From contig JAXMCK010000004.1 in assembly GCA_046349395.1 (NCBI GenBank), positions 682,001 to 746,000 on the forward strand: 64,000 nt of DNA. Direction: 5' to 3'. Shown one piece after another: positions 47,384-57,300 of the stretch; position 1 is the stretch's first letter; every line of letters begins with the position of its first letter. The notes below the pieces were generated by a model. The model saw only the letters and a list, made by a program, of their open reading frames with translations, searched no databases and was not told where the DNA came from. Made by a program: the position numbers and the translations under genes. The DNA is from JAXMCK01 sp046349395. Lineage in GTDB: Bacteria; Pseudomonadota; Alphaproteobacteria; Geminicoccales; Geminicoccaceae.

Positions 47384-48121
47384 CTAGAAGTGGTAGGCCA
47401 GCTCGGCCCCGTTAAGGCGGGGCCGCAGCTCCCAACCCTCAGCGATCGCCCCGGGAAATTCGCCGCGATATTCCCTGAGATCGGCGCTGGCCCGCCAGGG
47501 CTGGCTCCAGATCTGCGCCTCGCCGACGGCGACGCCGCCGACCAGGGAGACGAGCGCGTCGGTGCTGTTCCCGAAATACCAGACGAGCAGGCCACCGATG
47601 GCATTCACGGTGACGTTCTGCACGTGCGGGCGGAGATCGTAGCGGCGGTCGGCCAGCTCGGCATTGTCGAGCAGCGCCCGCTCACCGAGTGCCAGGCGCT
47701 GGAGCTGCGCGTCGCGGCCGGTCCCCTGCACGGCGGCCAGCGGGGCGGCACCGAGACGGGCCGGCAGCGGATTGCCGATGAGATCGGCGGCAGCAAGGGC
47801 CGACTTGACGCCGCTGACGATCGAGAGGGCCCGTGCATCCCCGTCGTCGGCGGTGATCGCTCCGTACGCACCGGCGATCGCCGTGACGGTGTAGATGCCG
47901 GTCCAGCCGTACTGCCAAACCTGGGCGTAGGTCTTGCCCGCCTCGAGGCGGCCCTCGATGAAGGACAGGCGCTGCGCGATCTCGGCGTCGCTCAGCAACT
48001 CCAGGCGGGGGCTGACCTCGATGTCGTCGGCCTGCGCCCGAGCGGGTGCGGCCCCGGCGAGGGCTGCCGCCAGGAGCGTGCAGGTTGCCGCGCCCAGACG
48101 CAGTGCGGCAGCAGTTCCCAT
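47384..48121 (-). CDS. Hypothetical exported protein
   Basis: 245 residues with a signal peptide (AATCTLLAAALAGAAPARAQ, cut near residue 30). The rest has two moderately hydrophobic stretches (YGWTGIYTVTAIAGAYGAI and NVTVNAIGGLLVWYFG) and could be a small outer-membrane or periplasmic protein. The closing NGAELAYHF ends in Phe, as many outer-membrane beta-proteins do. No family recognised. Confidence 0.6.
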   Translation of the reverse strand: MGTAAALRLGAATCTLLAAALAGAAPARAQADDIEVSPRLELLSDAEIAQRLSFIEGRLEAGKTYAQVWQYGWTGIYTVTAIAGAYGAITADDGDARALSIVSGVKSALAAADLIGNPLPARLGAAPLAAVQGTGRDAQLQRLALGERALLDNAELADRRYDLRPHVQNVTVNAIGGLLVWYFGNSTDALVSLVGGVAVGEAQIWSQPWRASADLREYRGEFPGAIAEGWELRPRLNGAELAYHF

Positions 48122-48285
48122 GACATCATCCCCGTGGGCGGTCCGAACCTCGGCCGGAGAACATCATCTGCCGAGCGCCAGGACAAGGCGCAAACACGCG
48201 CTGCCCGGGCCGGCGTGGCCCGTCCGCCACGGCCGCAGATCCGAAGTGGACAGGGCGAGGTACCCGAGGCGAAAGAATAGTGGCC

Positions 48286-49044
48286 ATGTCGATTCCCAAA
48301 ATCGCTCTCGTCACCGGTGCCGCCCGACGCCTCGGCCGCGCCATGGCCCTGACCCTGGCCGAGGACGGCTACGACGTCGCCATCCACTGCCGGACCTCGA
48401 CGGACGAGGCGCAGTCCACAGCCGCCGAGATAACGGCGTCGGGGCGCCGTGCCACGGTTGTGGAGGCGGATCTCGCCGACGAGGCGGCGACCGAGACGGT
48501 CGTTGCGCGGGCTCAGGCGGCGCTGGGTCCCATCGGCGTGCTCGTGAACAACGCCTCGACCTTCGAGCTGGACAATCTGCTGACGGCCGACCGGGCCTCG
48601 TGGGACAAGCACATCGAGGTGAACCTGCGCGCCCCGGTGGTGCTTGCGCAGGGCTTCGTGCGGCAGCTGCCGGCCGGTGCCCACGGTGCGATCGTGAACC
48701 TCCTCGACCAGCGCATCCACAATCTGACGCCGAACTTCCTCTCCTACAGTGCGGCGAAGATGGGGCTCTGGGCGGTCACGCAGGTACTGGCGCGGGAGCT
48801 CGCACCCCGCATCCGGGTGAACGCGATCGGCCCGGGGCCGACGCTGGCGCACCCAGCCATGTCCGACGGGCGGTTCGCCGAGCTGGTGGCCGCCCTTCCG
48901 CTGCGCCGCGGGCCGTCGCCCGAGGACATCGCCGAGGCACTCCGCTTCATCCTCCGCATGGAGGCGATGACCGGCCAGATGATCACCCTCGACGGGGGCC
49001 AGCAGCTGGGCTGGCTGACGCCAAAGGCGCCCAAGGGCGAGTGA
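48286..49044 (+). CDS. SDR family oxidoreductase (FolM/pteridine-reductase-like)
   Basis: 252 residues from the ATG at 48286 (GTG at 48280 possible). SDR motifs are TGAARRLGRAMA (cofactor), VNNAS, VNLLDQR and YSAAKMG. The sequence TGAARRLGRA and DQR in place of the usual serine segment are typical of FolM/PTR1-like pteridine reductases, which reduce dihydrobiopterin or dihydrofolate analogues. Confidence 0.82.
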   Translation: MSIPKIALVTGAARRLGRAMALTLAEDGYDVAIHCRTSTDEAQSTAAEITASGRRATVVEADLADEAATETVVARAQAALGPIGVLVNNASTFELDNLLTADRASWDKHIEVNLRAPVVLAQGFVRQLPAGAHGAIVNLLDQRIHNLTPNFLSYSAAKMGLWAVTQVLARELAPRIRVNAIGPGPTLAHPAMSDGRFAELVAALPLRRGPSPEDIAEALRFILRMEAMTGQMITLDGGQQLGWLTPKAPKGE

Positions 49045-49045
49045 G

Positions 49046-49558
49046 CTACTCGCCGTACTTCGCCTTGCGGGCCTTCTCGGCCAGGAAGTCCATCAGCGCC
49101 AGAAGCACGCCCGAGACCACGAATCCCATGTGGATCGCGAGCTTCCAGAACAGGATCGTGGTGTCGGTGTGCTGGGCGTTCATGAACTCCTTGAGGAGAT
49201 CGATGCCCGAGATCGCCACGACCGAGGCGATCAGCTTCAGCTTCAGGCCGCTGAAGTCGAGAGTGCCCATCCAGGCCAAGCGCTCGTTCTCGTTCGGCGT
49301 GTTGATCTTGGAGACGAAGTTCTCGTAGCCCGAGAAGATCACCATGAGCACCAGGCTGCCCGCGAGCGTGAGGTCGACCAGCGACAGCACGGCCAGCAGC
49401 ACGTCCTGCTCGGCCATGTCGATCACGACCGGGGCGATGTGGACGAGTTCGACGACGAAGCGCGCCATCATCAACGCGAGTGCCACGATGAGGCCCAGAT
49501 AGAAGGGCGCCATCAGCCAGCGGCTGGCGAAGATCAGGCGTTCGAGCGTGCGTTCCAT
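49046..49558 (-). CDS. TIGR00645/UPF0114 (YqhA) membrane protein
   Basis: 170 residues with four hydrophobic helices and family phrases RLIFASRWLMAPFYLGL, DLTLAGSLVLMVIFSGYENFVSKI and LKLIASVVAISGIDLLKEFM. Inner-membrane protein of unknown function, widely conserved in proteobacteria. It converges on the SDR with a 1-nt gap. Confidence 0.9.
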   Translation of the reverse strand: MERTLERLIFASRWLMAPFYLGLIVALALMMARFVVELVHIAPVVIDMAEQDVLLAVLSLVDLTLAGSLVLMVIFSGYENFVSKINTPNENERLAWMGTLDFSGLKLKLIASVVAISGIDLLKEFMNAQHTDTTILFWKLAIHMGFVVSGVLLALMDFLAEKARKAKYGE

Positions 49559-49725
49559 CGATTCCAGGGCCCAGAGGTCCGGTTACGCGCGGACTGGTTG
49601 GTAGCGTCGCCGTCGCCCGTAGCCCAGCCCCGATGCGCGCGGCCCCAGCAGAAAGAGGTGCCGTCGCGGCCGAACTGCGGCAGGTTGTCGGCCTCGCGGG
49701 CAGAACTCGAACCGGAGAGCTTACG

Positions 49726-50082
49726 ATGACGGTGGCCGACTGGATCGTTCCCTTGGACAGGATCCTGGCGGAGCTGGTCGAGACGCCGGACGGCAAGCGG
49801 ATCAACTATCCCATCCGCCACGGCAGCATGCGGGTCGGGGTGTACGCCCCTCGCCCGCCCGCCGATCCGCAGCAGCCGCACGAGCAGGACGAGCTCTACA
49901 TCGTGATCAGCGGCCGCGGCACCTTCGTGAAACAGGGCGAGCGGCGGACCTTCGGACCCGGCGATCTCATCTTCGTCGAGGCCGGTGCCGAGCACCGGTT
50001 CGAGGACTATGGCCCGGACTTCGCGACCTGGGTGGTGTTCTGGGGCCCGAAGGGCGGCGAGATCGCCTCGCTGCGCGGCTGA
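49726..50082 (+). CDS. Cupin-domain protein
   Basis: 118 residues from ATG 49726 (GGAGAG upstream). A single small beta-barrel with the two cupin motifs: HEQDELYIVISGRGTFVKQGE (metal-binding His, Glu) and PGDLIFVEAGAEHRFED. Its substrate is unknown; small cupins act as isomerases, dioxygenases or regulators. Confidence 0.82.
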   Translation: MTVADWIVPLDRILAELVETPDGKRINYPIRHGSMRVGVYAPRPPADPQQPHEQDELYIVISGRGTFVKQGERRTFGPGDLIFVEAGAEHRFEDYGPDFATWVVFWGPKGGEIASLRG

Positions 50083-50094
50083 GCCTCGGGCCGC

Positions 50095-50817
50095 CTACTT
50101 CGGCGGCTTGATCGCGTCGCGGACGATCTCCTCGGGCGGCATCACGGTGATGCCGTAAGTCTCCTGGTCCTTCTCGAACTTCGCACTCTGGGACCCGACG
50201 ACCGTCCACCCCGTCTGGGTCGGCGCGAAGAGCGGCGAGCCCGAGACGCCGGGTCCCATGCCGCCGCGGCAGTGAAAGACGAAGACCTGCCCCGTCGGGT
50301 CGAGGTCGATGATGCGGCAGTCCAGATCGCGCAGGACGTCGACCCGGCCGTTCGCCTCCTGGTACCCCGCCTTCGCCAGCTGGTCGCTGGCGAGATAGAC
50401 GGCGCGCGCCGCAGGCAGGCCGGCGAATGTCGCGGGCGGCGGCGGCGTGCCGCTGCCCGATCGCGTCAAGGTGAGGATCGCCCAGTCGCGGCGCAGCTGG
50501 TCGAGCTGGGCATTGCCGCCGGCCGTCGCCGCACCGGAGGCGGTCAGGATCTTGGTGACCTTGTAGGCTTGGGTCTTGGTGACGAAGGTCAGCCCTTGGG
50601 GCGATCCGGGGTCGCCGGCGCAATGTGCAACGGTCAGCGCCTTGTCCGGTGCGATCAGGATACCACTGCACGGTCCGGCGGCACCGCGCTGCACGCGCCC
50701 GATCGCGGACCAGGGCGGGGAACGGTCCCAGGGCTGTCCCCCGGTGTCGGCGGAGGCCGCCGAGGCAGTCAGAACGCCGACGAGCAAGTATCCGAGCAGC
50801 AGTCGCACCCTGAACAT
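50095..50817 (-). CDS. Exported trypsin-like serine protease
   Basis: 240 residues from ATG 50817; signal peptide to about residue 23. The catalytic triad is H65 (TVAHC), D111 (RRDWAILTL) and S192 (GVSGSPLF). Two Cys flank H65. It is a single-domain periplasmic or secreted S1-type protease without PDZ. It follows a paralogous lipoprotein protease with a 58-nt gap and shares layout (RRDWA, DPTG, GPGxSGSP). Confidence 0.87.
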   Translation of the reverse strand: MFRVRLLLGYLLVGVLTASAASADTGGQPWDRSPPWSAIGRVQRGAAGPCSGILIAPDKALTVAHCAGDPGSPQGLTFVTKTQAYKVTKILTASGAATAGGNAQLDQLRRDWAILTLTRSGSGTPPPPATFAGLPAARAVYLASDQLAKAGYQEANGRVDVLRDLDCRIIDLDPTGQVFVFHCRGGMGPGVSGSPLFAPTQTGWTVVGSQSAKFEKDQETYGITVMPPEEIVRDAIKPPK

Positions 50818-50875
50818 CCCCACCGCATCCTGGCCGGCGACCATAGGGTGGCGCCCCATTTCGCGCCACACGCGA

Positions 50876-51664
50876 CTAGGGGATCGGGGCGTGGGCGGCA
50901 GGCGGTGGGATGACGGCGACGCCGAACAGTTCGCCTTCGAGGTCGACGGCGGCACTCTGCAGGCCGATGACGATCTCGCCCTCGGGGCCGTCGACGAGCA
51001 GCGGCGAACCCGACATGCCGGGTCCGAGCCCCTTCTGGCCGCAGGTGAAAAGGAATGTCTCGCCGGTCGGGTCGATGGCGCGGATCCGGCAGTCGGCCGT
51101 GGCCCCGAGCGAGGCGGCACCGGTCGGATCGAAGACGAAGCCCGCCTTCTTGATGGGTGCTTGGCGCTGCATCGCCGCTTTGGCCTCCTCGAGGCCCGAC
51201 AGGGGCACGGAGGGATGCGGGCCGACCGAAGGTGCCGTTGGGGCCAGGGTCAGGACCGCCCAGTCCCGCCGGATCGTCTGTAGCGGGGCCTTGCCGCCGG
51301 CCCGCACCTTCCCGCCACGATGGATGCCGTCGATGCCGTAGTCGACACTGTTCATGATGAAGACGGCCATCTCCGGCCGCGGCGGCTCGCCGAGGCAGTG
51401 GGCCGCGGTCAGGATCTTCTGCGGCGAGATGGCGGTCGCCGTGCAGGCACCTTCACCGTCGACGAGCAGGCGGCCGACGGCTTGCACGCCTGTCGCCGGC
51501 TTCGTCGGCTCGGGAGCCGAGGCCGTCGCGGCGGGGTCGACCGGTGGCGCCCCGGCCGGCGCCGGCGGACCGCTTTGGGCGCAAGATGCCAGCAGCACGG
51601 CCACCGCGAGGAGCCGGGGTGCTGCTATGAAAAGGGAGCGAAACGTAGCACTGACGGTCACCAT
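50876..51664 (-). CDS. Trypsin-like serine protease lipoprotein
   Basis: 262 residues from ATG 51664. N-terminal lipobox LLASC with C28 as the lipidation site, then a Pro/Ala-rich tether (about 30-58). Catalytic residues H89 (TAAHC), D134 (RRDWAVLTL) and S218 (GMSGSPLL). Anchored to a membrane by its lipid, acting in the periplasm or at the surface. Paralogue of the following gene. Confidence 0.87.
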   Translation of the reverse strand: MVTVSATFRSLFIAAPRLLAVAVLLASCAQSGPPAPAGAPPVDPAATASAPEPTKPATGVQAVGRLLVDGEGACTATAISPQKILTAAHCLGEPPRPEMAVFIMNSVDYGIDGIHRGGKVRAGGKAPLQTIRRDWAVLTLAPTAPSVGPHPSVPLSGLEEAKAAMQRQAPIKKAGFVFDPTGAASLGATADCRIRAIDPTGETFLFTCGQKGLGPGMSGSPLLVDGPEGEIVIGLQSAAVDLEGELFGVAVIPPPAAHAPIP

Positions 51665-51821
51665 CGGGAGGCTCGTTGTTCCGGGTGGCGGCGTCAAGTC
51701 ATGGCCCTCGGTTGAACGGAGGCATATTTTGCATCGCCATCCTGGTGATTGCGGCCGGCCTCCGCTGCGGCCAAGCTCTCCGTGTGGGACGGCAAGGTGG
51801 ACCGCCCCGAGGGAGGTTGGA

Positions 51822-52217
51822 ATGTCGGCAGAGGACGAGGTTCGTGCCGTTTCTGCAAAGTTCTATGCGGCCCTGATCAAGCTGTGCGGTGGCGATCCGG
51901 GACCAATGACCGAGGTTTGGTCGCGTGGCGGCGGCGTAACGACGCTGCACCCGATCGGCGGTCGGCAGGTTGGCTGGGACCAAGTGGGCAGCACCTACGA
52001 GCAGGTGGCGAAGGTGTTCTCCGGCGGCACGGTGACCCTCGCGGACCAGCTCATCAGGACCCACGGCGACGTGGCCTACGAGGTCGGCGTCGAGCATGTC
52101 GATGCTACCATGGGCGGGCAGCATATCCGCACCCAGGTGCGGGTCACCAACATCTATCAACGCGAAGGCGGCCAGTGGCGCATCGTGCACCACCATGCCG
52201 ACACCTGGCCGGCATAG
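51822..52217 (+). CDS. SnoaL-like/YybH-type NTF2-fold protein
   Basis: 131 residues from ATG 51822 behind GGGAGG. NTF2-like helices and strands (EVRAVSAKFYAALIKLCGGD, HPIGGRQVGWDQV, RVTNIYQREGGQWRIVHHHADTWP). The closing WRIVHHH is typical of SnoaL/ketosteroid-isomerase-like small proteins. No signal peptide. Function unknown. Confidence 0.75.
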   Translation: MSAEDEVRAVSAKFYAALIKLCGGDPGPMTEVWSRGGGVTTLHPIGGRQVGWDQVGSTYEQVAKVFSGGTVTLADQLIRTHGDVAYEVGVEHVDATMGGQHIRTQVRVTNIYQREGGQWRIVHHHADTWPA

Positions 52218-52253
52218 ACTGAGGACAAGGGCCGGCGGCGAGCAGTTCCCTGT

Positions 52254-52652
52254 TCACGCCGCCGGCCGCACGTCGGTCGCGGCGAAGTCCTCGCCCTTGA
52301 ACAGCAGCGGCGCGTCGAGCTGCCGGGCGAGAGCGTAGGCGAAGAGGTCGCCGAAGTTCAGGACGGCAGGTGGCGCGCTGCGGCCTTTGCCGAATCGCAG
52401 ATGACCCTCCGTCGCATGGTCGACCTGTGCAGCGTCGACCGGCACGACCTCGATCTCGAACGTGCCGAGCAGAGCTTGCACCTCCGCGCGCATCGCCTCA
52501 GTCCGGCGCAGTGTCACGACGCGAAGCAGCTCGATCAGGGTACCGGCGGAGATCGCAGGCGTGGACCGGGCCAGAGCTTGCGCATAGCGGTCGCCGTTCT
52601 TCTCCCCGAAGAGGACTGCAACCAGTGCCGAGGTGTCGACGACGATCCTCAC
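52254..52652 (-). CDS. vapC: PIN-domain toxin (VapC), module 1
   Basis: 132 residues. PIN acidic residues: VVDTSALVAVLFGEK (first Asp), TLIELLRV (Glu), and NFGDLFAYALARQLDAPLLFKGEDFAATDV (two Asp). VapC toxins are Mg2+-dependent RNases cutting tRNA or rRNA. It overlaps its antitoxin gene by 4 nt. Confidence 0.9.
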   Translation of the reverse strand: MRIVVDTSALVAVLFGEKNGDRYAQALARSTPAISAGTLIELLRVVTLRRTEAMRAEVQALLGTFEIEVVPVDAAQVDHATEGHLRFGKGRSAPPAVLNFGDLFAYALARQLDAPLLFKGEDFAATDVRPAA

Positions 52653-52897
52653 AGGATCGGGTTTCCATCCTCGTCATAGAGGTCGTTGTCGGTGAACCCC
52701 GGCCGCAACTCTGGCATCGTGCCCACGCGCGCCCGGATGTCGTCGAGCGCCCGAAGCTTCGCCTCGACGGCCTGCTCGTCCTCCTCGCAGGCGCGCTTGA
52801 GTGCCTGACGGACGACCTCGGTCACCGTCTGGCCCCGGCGGACGGCGAGGCGCTTGGCCAGGACGCGTACCTCGTCGTCGCGGATGAAGAGGCCCAT
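52649..52897 (-). CDS. vapB: VapB-type antitoxin, module 1
   Basis: 82 residues of the Rv0623-like (PSK transcription factor) family: MGLFIRDDEVRVLAKRLAVRRGQTVTEVVRQALKRA, followed by a toxin-binding tail (GFTDNDLYDEDGNPIL). The ribbon-type N-terminus should bind the operon promoter. Confidence 0.87.
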   Translation of the reverse strand: MGLFIRDDEVRVLAKRLAVRRGQTVTEVVRQALKRACEEDEQAVEAKLRALDDIRARVGTMPELRPGFTDNDLYDEDGNPIL

Positions 52898-52969
52898 GGC
52901 AGCGTCCGTATATTCACTTCTTGAGAAAGGATATACACCCTTTCCACCGTCCCCGCAATCGCTGGCCCG

Positions 52970-53530
52970 TCACTCCGGAAAGTCGATGCCGAGGAACTCG
53001 GCGGTCTGGCCGGCGAGCGTGCTCATGAAGACGTCAACGAAGTAGAACGAGCCCGGCACGAAGTCGTGGACACAAGGGCGGGTCGACTTCGCCGCCTTGG
53101 TCGAGCCGGTGCCGTGCGCGTTCGAGTTCCAGAAGCAGATCGACTTCTCGGTCATCTTGCCGGTGGAGTCGACGAAGGTGCGGCCGACGCCGACGACGAC
53201 GCACGCACCGCCGCCTGGACCGTCGCTGTCGCGGTATTGGATGCGCAGCTTGGTCATGTGAGCGTGGTTCGTGGTGCCCGACAGGTCGATATTGTTCAGC
53301 GGCAGCGCGCAGCGAAGCGACAGCCAGCGGCCCTCGCCCGTGATGCGGAAGAAGCCCGCCATCCAGCGGTCCTCCGTCAAGACGTCGGCCTTCCGGTATT
53401 CGGCGCAGGCTGCCGCCGGAATTGGCGAGGCGCGCAGGTCGCGATCGTTGGCCGACGCATAGGATGCGAGGGCGGCGAGGCTCGCCAGGGCGGCAACTGT
53501 CGAGACGACGATGCGGTGCAGGAACGTCAT
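52970..53530 (-). CDS. Hypothetical exported protein
   Basis: 186 residues from ATG 53530. Signal peptide (MTFLHRIVVSTVAALASLAALASYASA), then a compact domain with four cysteines (AACAEYRK, SLRCALPLNN, GGACVVVGV, STRPCVHDF) that could form disulfides, and a strand-rich pattern. No family recognised. It lies between two toxin-antitoxin modules. Confidence 0.6.
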   Translation of the reverse strand: MTFLHRIVVSTVAALASLAALASYASANDRDLRASPIPAAACAEYRKADVLTEDRWMAGFFRITGEGRWLSLRCALPLNNIDLSGTTNHAHMTKLRIQYRDSDGPGGGACVVVGVGRTFVDSTGKMTEKSICFWNSNAHGTGSTKAAKSTRPCVHDFVPGSFYFVDVFMSTLAGQTAEFLGIDFPE

Positions 53531-53638
53531 GGGCTCGGCCCCGGCTCGGATGGTCACGACCCAGGATCGCGGGCCGGCGTTTCAGGCGTGTGCCGCGACG
53601 TGTTTCAGAAGCGGCGAGGCGCCTGTACCGGTGAGCGC

Positions 53639-54043
53639 CTACCAGACCACCGAGACGCCATAGCGGCGGATAATGCCGTCTGACGTCAGGATGCCTCGCC
53701 CTGTACGTTGAGCGACCGCAATCAAGGCACGGTCGAATGGGTCAGCATGCAGGAACGGAAGGGTCTCCGCTTGCTCGGCCGTTGCCGGATCGAGAGGCAG
53801 AAGGTCGAAGCCGTGAGCCTGCAGCATCTCGACCGGCGTATCGTGTCCACCTATGCGGATATCCGCGAGTTTGCCGCGCGCCGTCTCGATCGCGATTTCC
53901 CCAACCGTCGAAGCGGCAACAGCAACACTCTCCGGTTCGACTTCCAGGATCTGGCGAACCGTCGATGGGAAATTGGGGTCTGCCGTAAAGAAATCGATCA
54001 GGGCACAGGCGTCGGCGAGCCAGCGGCGTACTCGATGCCCCAT
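53639..54043 (-). CDS. PIN-domain toxin, module 2
   Basis: 134 residues. Acidic PIN residues are in LADACALIDFF, STVGEIAIE, LHADPFDRALIAVAQ and LTSDGIIRRYG. Pattern fits the subgroup of PIN toxins paired with Phd-type antitoxins. Starts within the last 46 nt of its antitoxin. Confidence 0.88.
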   Translation of the reverse strand: MGHRVRRWLADACALIDFFTADPNFPSTVRQILEVEPESVAVAASTVGEIAIETARGKLADIRIGGHDTPVEMLQAHGFDLLPLDPATAEQAETLPFLHADPFDRALIAVAQRTGRGILTSDGIIRRYGVSVVW

Positions 54044-54285
54044 TCGGGCAGTTCGTCCTCGCTCATCGGTGCCAGCGCCTTGGCCATATCCTCACGGCTT
54101 AAGCCGGACCGCTCGAACGCCTCTCGTGCGACACCGAACATGGGGCGCTCACGGGCCGGCAATGCCCGCACCAGACGCGCCACCGGTCGGTTGCGGTTGG
54201 TGATGACGATCTCTTCGCCCCTCTCGACCGCCTGAATGAGAGCGGAAAGGCGAGCTTTGGCCTCGTAGATGCTGACGGTTGTCAT
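53998..54285 (-). CDS. Phd/YefM-type antitoxin, module 2
   Basis: 95 residues from ATG 54285: MTTVSIYEAKARLSALIQAVERGEEIVITNRNRPVARLVR is the Phd/YefM DNA-binding fold, followed by an acidic tail for toxin binding. Its 3' end overlaps the toxin gene. Confidence 0.88.
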   Translation of the reverse strand: MTTVSIYEAKARLSALIQAVERGEEIVITNRNRPVARLVRALPARERPMFGVAREAFERSGLSREDMAKALAPMSEDELPEWGIEYAAGSPTPVP

Positions 54286-54347
54286 GGCCTCGATATCGTC
54301 AGGAACCTGACCAGATTCCAGCATCTACCACGACTGGTGAAGGGTGA

Positions 54348-57300
54348 TCACCGGAAGTTCCGCCCCTCCGGCATGGCGTCGCGGAGGTCGCGCGGCTCCC
54401 GCTTGAACTCGTCGGCGCGGGACATGGCACCGTCGACGACTTTGGGGTCGACGGCCTCGCCGCGCAGGTAGCGGAGATCGGGGGTGCGGTCGATCAGGCG
54501 CTCGGCGATGACGTGGATCACCCTGCCCTCGCGCTGCAGCTCGCCGCGCACGGCGAGGAGCCGGGCGGTCATGATGACGGCCCGGTTGCGTTCGAACAGC
54601 TTCGGCCAGACGACGATGTTGGCGAAGCCGGTCTCGTCCTCGAGGGTCGAGAAGATGACACCCTTGGCACTGCCGGGGCGCTGGCGGACGAGGACGAGGC
54701 CCATGACGGTGATCCGCCGGCCGGGTGTGACCTCCCAGAGCTGCCGGGCAGTGATGACACCCTCCGAGCGGACGCGATCGCGCAGGAAGGCCATGGGGTG
54801 CGCCTTCAGCGACAGGCGCAGGCGGGCATAATCCTCGATCACGTGCTCGCCGAGGGTCATGGACGGCAGCTCCAGCCAGGGCTCGTCGGAGCCCTCGACC
54901 GGCGGCAGGTTGGAGCCGGGGCCGGCCGCGTCCATTGCGTGGTCGAACAGCGGCAGGGCGGCGTCCGGTAGAGCGCGGACGGCCCAGAGCGCCTGGCGGC
55001 GGTCGAGGCCCAGCGAGCGGAAGGCGTCCGCCTCGGCCAGGACGACGAGGGTCGAGCGATCGATGCCGGCGCGCCGCTTCAGCTCTTCGACCGTGCGGTA
55101 GGGCTTGAGGCGGGCGGTGACGATCCGGACCGCCTCGGCCTCGGCGAGCCCCTTGATCTGGCGGAAGCCCAGGCGGACGGCCGTCTGCAGCGGGCCGCGG
55201 CGCAGGCGCGGCTCCAGCACGCAGTCCCAGAAGCTGTAATTGACGTCGACCTCGCGCATCTCGACGCCGTGGTCGACCGCGTCGCGCACCAGCTGGGCCG
55301 GGGCGTAGAAGCCCATCGGCTGGGCGTTCAGGATGGCGGCACAGAAGACGTCCGGATAATGGCATTTGAGCCAGGCCGAGACGTAGACCAGGAGCGCGAA
55401 GCTGGCGGCGTGGCTCTCCGGGAAGCCGTAATAGCCGAAGCCCTCGATCTGCTTGAAGCAGCGCTCGGCGAAGTCGCGGTCGTAGTTGCGGGCGACCATG
55501 CCGCCGACGAGCTTCTCGTGCCACTTGTCGAGCTCGCCGCGGCGACGGAAGGCCGCCATCGAGCGGCGCAGCCCGTCGGCCTCGCTGGGGGTGAAGCCGG
55601 CGGCGACGATGGCGATCCGCATCGCCTGCTCCTGGAAGAGCGGCACGCCGAGCGTCTTGCCAAGCACCGCCTCCAGCTCCTTGGACGGGAAGGAGGTGAC
55701 CTCGCGGCCCTCGCGGCGGCGCAGATAGGGGTGGACCATGTCGCCCTGGATGGGGCCCGGCCGGACGATCGCGACCTCGATGACGAGATCGTAGAAGGTC
55801 TTGGGCTTGAGCCGCGGCAGCATCGACATCTGCGCCCGGCTCTCGACCTGGAAGACGCCGATCGAGTCGGCGGCACACAGCATCTCGTAGACGGCGGGAT
55901 CGTCGGCCGGGGTGCGCGCGAGGTCGAGATCGATGCCGTAATGCGCGCGCAAGAGCTCGAAGGCGCGGCGGATGCAGGAGAGCATGCCGAGTGCGAGGAT
56001 ATCGATCTTCAGCATCTTCAGTGCGTCGAGATCGTCCTTGTCCCACTCGACCACGGTACGGTCGACCATGGCGGCGTTCTCGATCGGAACGAGATGGTGG
56101 AGCGGGCTGCGGGCGATGACGAAGCCGCCCACATGCTGGCTGAGATGGCGGGGGAAGCCCAACAGTTCCTGGGCCAGCGAAATGGCCTGACGGAGTGCGG
56201 GGTCGGCCGGATCGAGGCCCGCCTCCCGCAGGACCGGCTCGTCGATGCCCTCGCGACCATAGCCCCAGACGGTGCGCGAGAGGGCGTCCTGCACGTCGGT
56301 CGAAAGGCCCATCACCTTCGCCACCTCGCGCATCGCCGACTTGGCACGGTAGCGGATGACGGTGGCGGCGAGTGCGGCGTGCTCGCGGCCGTAGGTGCCG
56401 TAGACGTGCTGAATCACCTCCTCGCGCCGCTCGTGTTCGAAATCGACGTCGATGTCGGGCGGCTCGTTGCGCTCGGCGGAGACGAAGCGCTCGAACAGGA
56501 GGTCCATGCGTGCCGGGTCGACGGCGGTGATGCCCAGCACGTAGCAGACGGCCGAGTTGGCGGCCGAGCCCCGGCCCTGGCAGAGGATGCCGCGATCACG
56601 GGCGAAGCGGACGATGTCGTCGACGGTGAGGAAGTAGGGGGCGTAGCGGAGCTGGGCGATGAGCTGCAGCTCGTGCTCGACGAGGCGGACGACCTTGTCC
56701 GGCCGGTGGTCGGGATAGCGCCAGGCCATCCCCTCCTCCGCACGCCGGGCCAGTTCCTCGTCGGGCGTGCGGCCGTCATAGCCGTCGGCGGCGGGGTAGT
56801 CGTAGGCTAGTTCGTCGAGGCTGAAGCGGCAGCGCTCGACGATCTCCAGCGAGGCGGCGAGAGCCTCGGGGTAGGCGTGGAACAGCCGCGCCATCTCGGC
56901 CGGCGGCTTCAAATGGCGCTCGGCATGGGCGAAGAGACGGCTGCCGGCGTCCGTGACCCGACAATGCTCGCGGATGCAGGTGACGACGTCCTGCAGTGGG
57001 CGCCGGTCGGGCACATGGTAGTGGACGTCGTTGGTCGCCAGCAGCGGGACGCCGGCGCGCCGGCCGAGATCGGCCAGCCGCTCCAGGCGCAGGGCGTCGT
57101 CGCCGCGGTACAGATGGTCGAGGGCCAGCCAGAGACGCCCCGGCCAGCGGGAGGCCAGGGCCGAAAACTGCTCTTCGGTCTGCGGATCGAGGGTCTCGGG
57201 CGGCAGGAAGGCGAAGAGCAGGCCCTCCTGGTGCGCCTCGACGTCGGCCAGATGCAGCGTGCACGCCCCCTTCCCCGCCCGGCGTTTACCCTGCGTGAGC

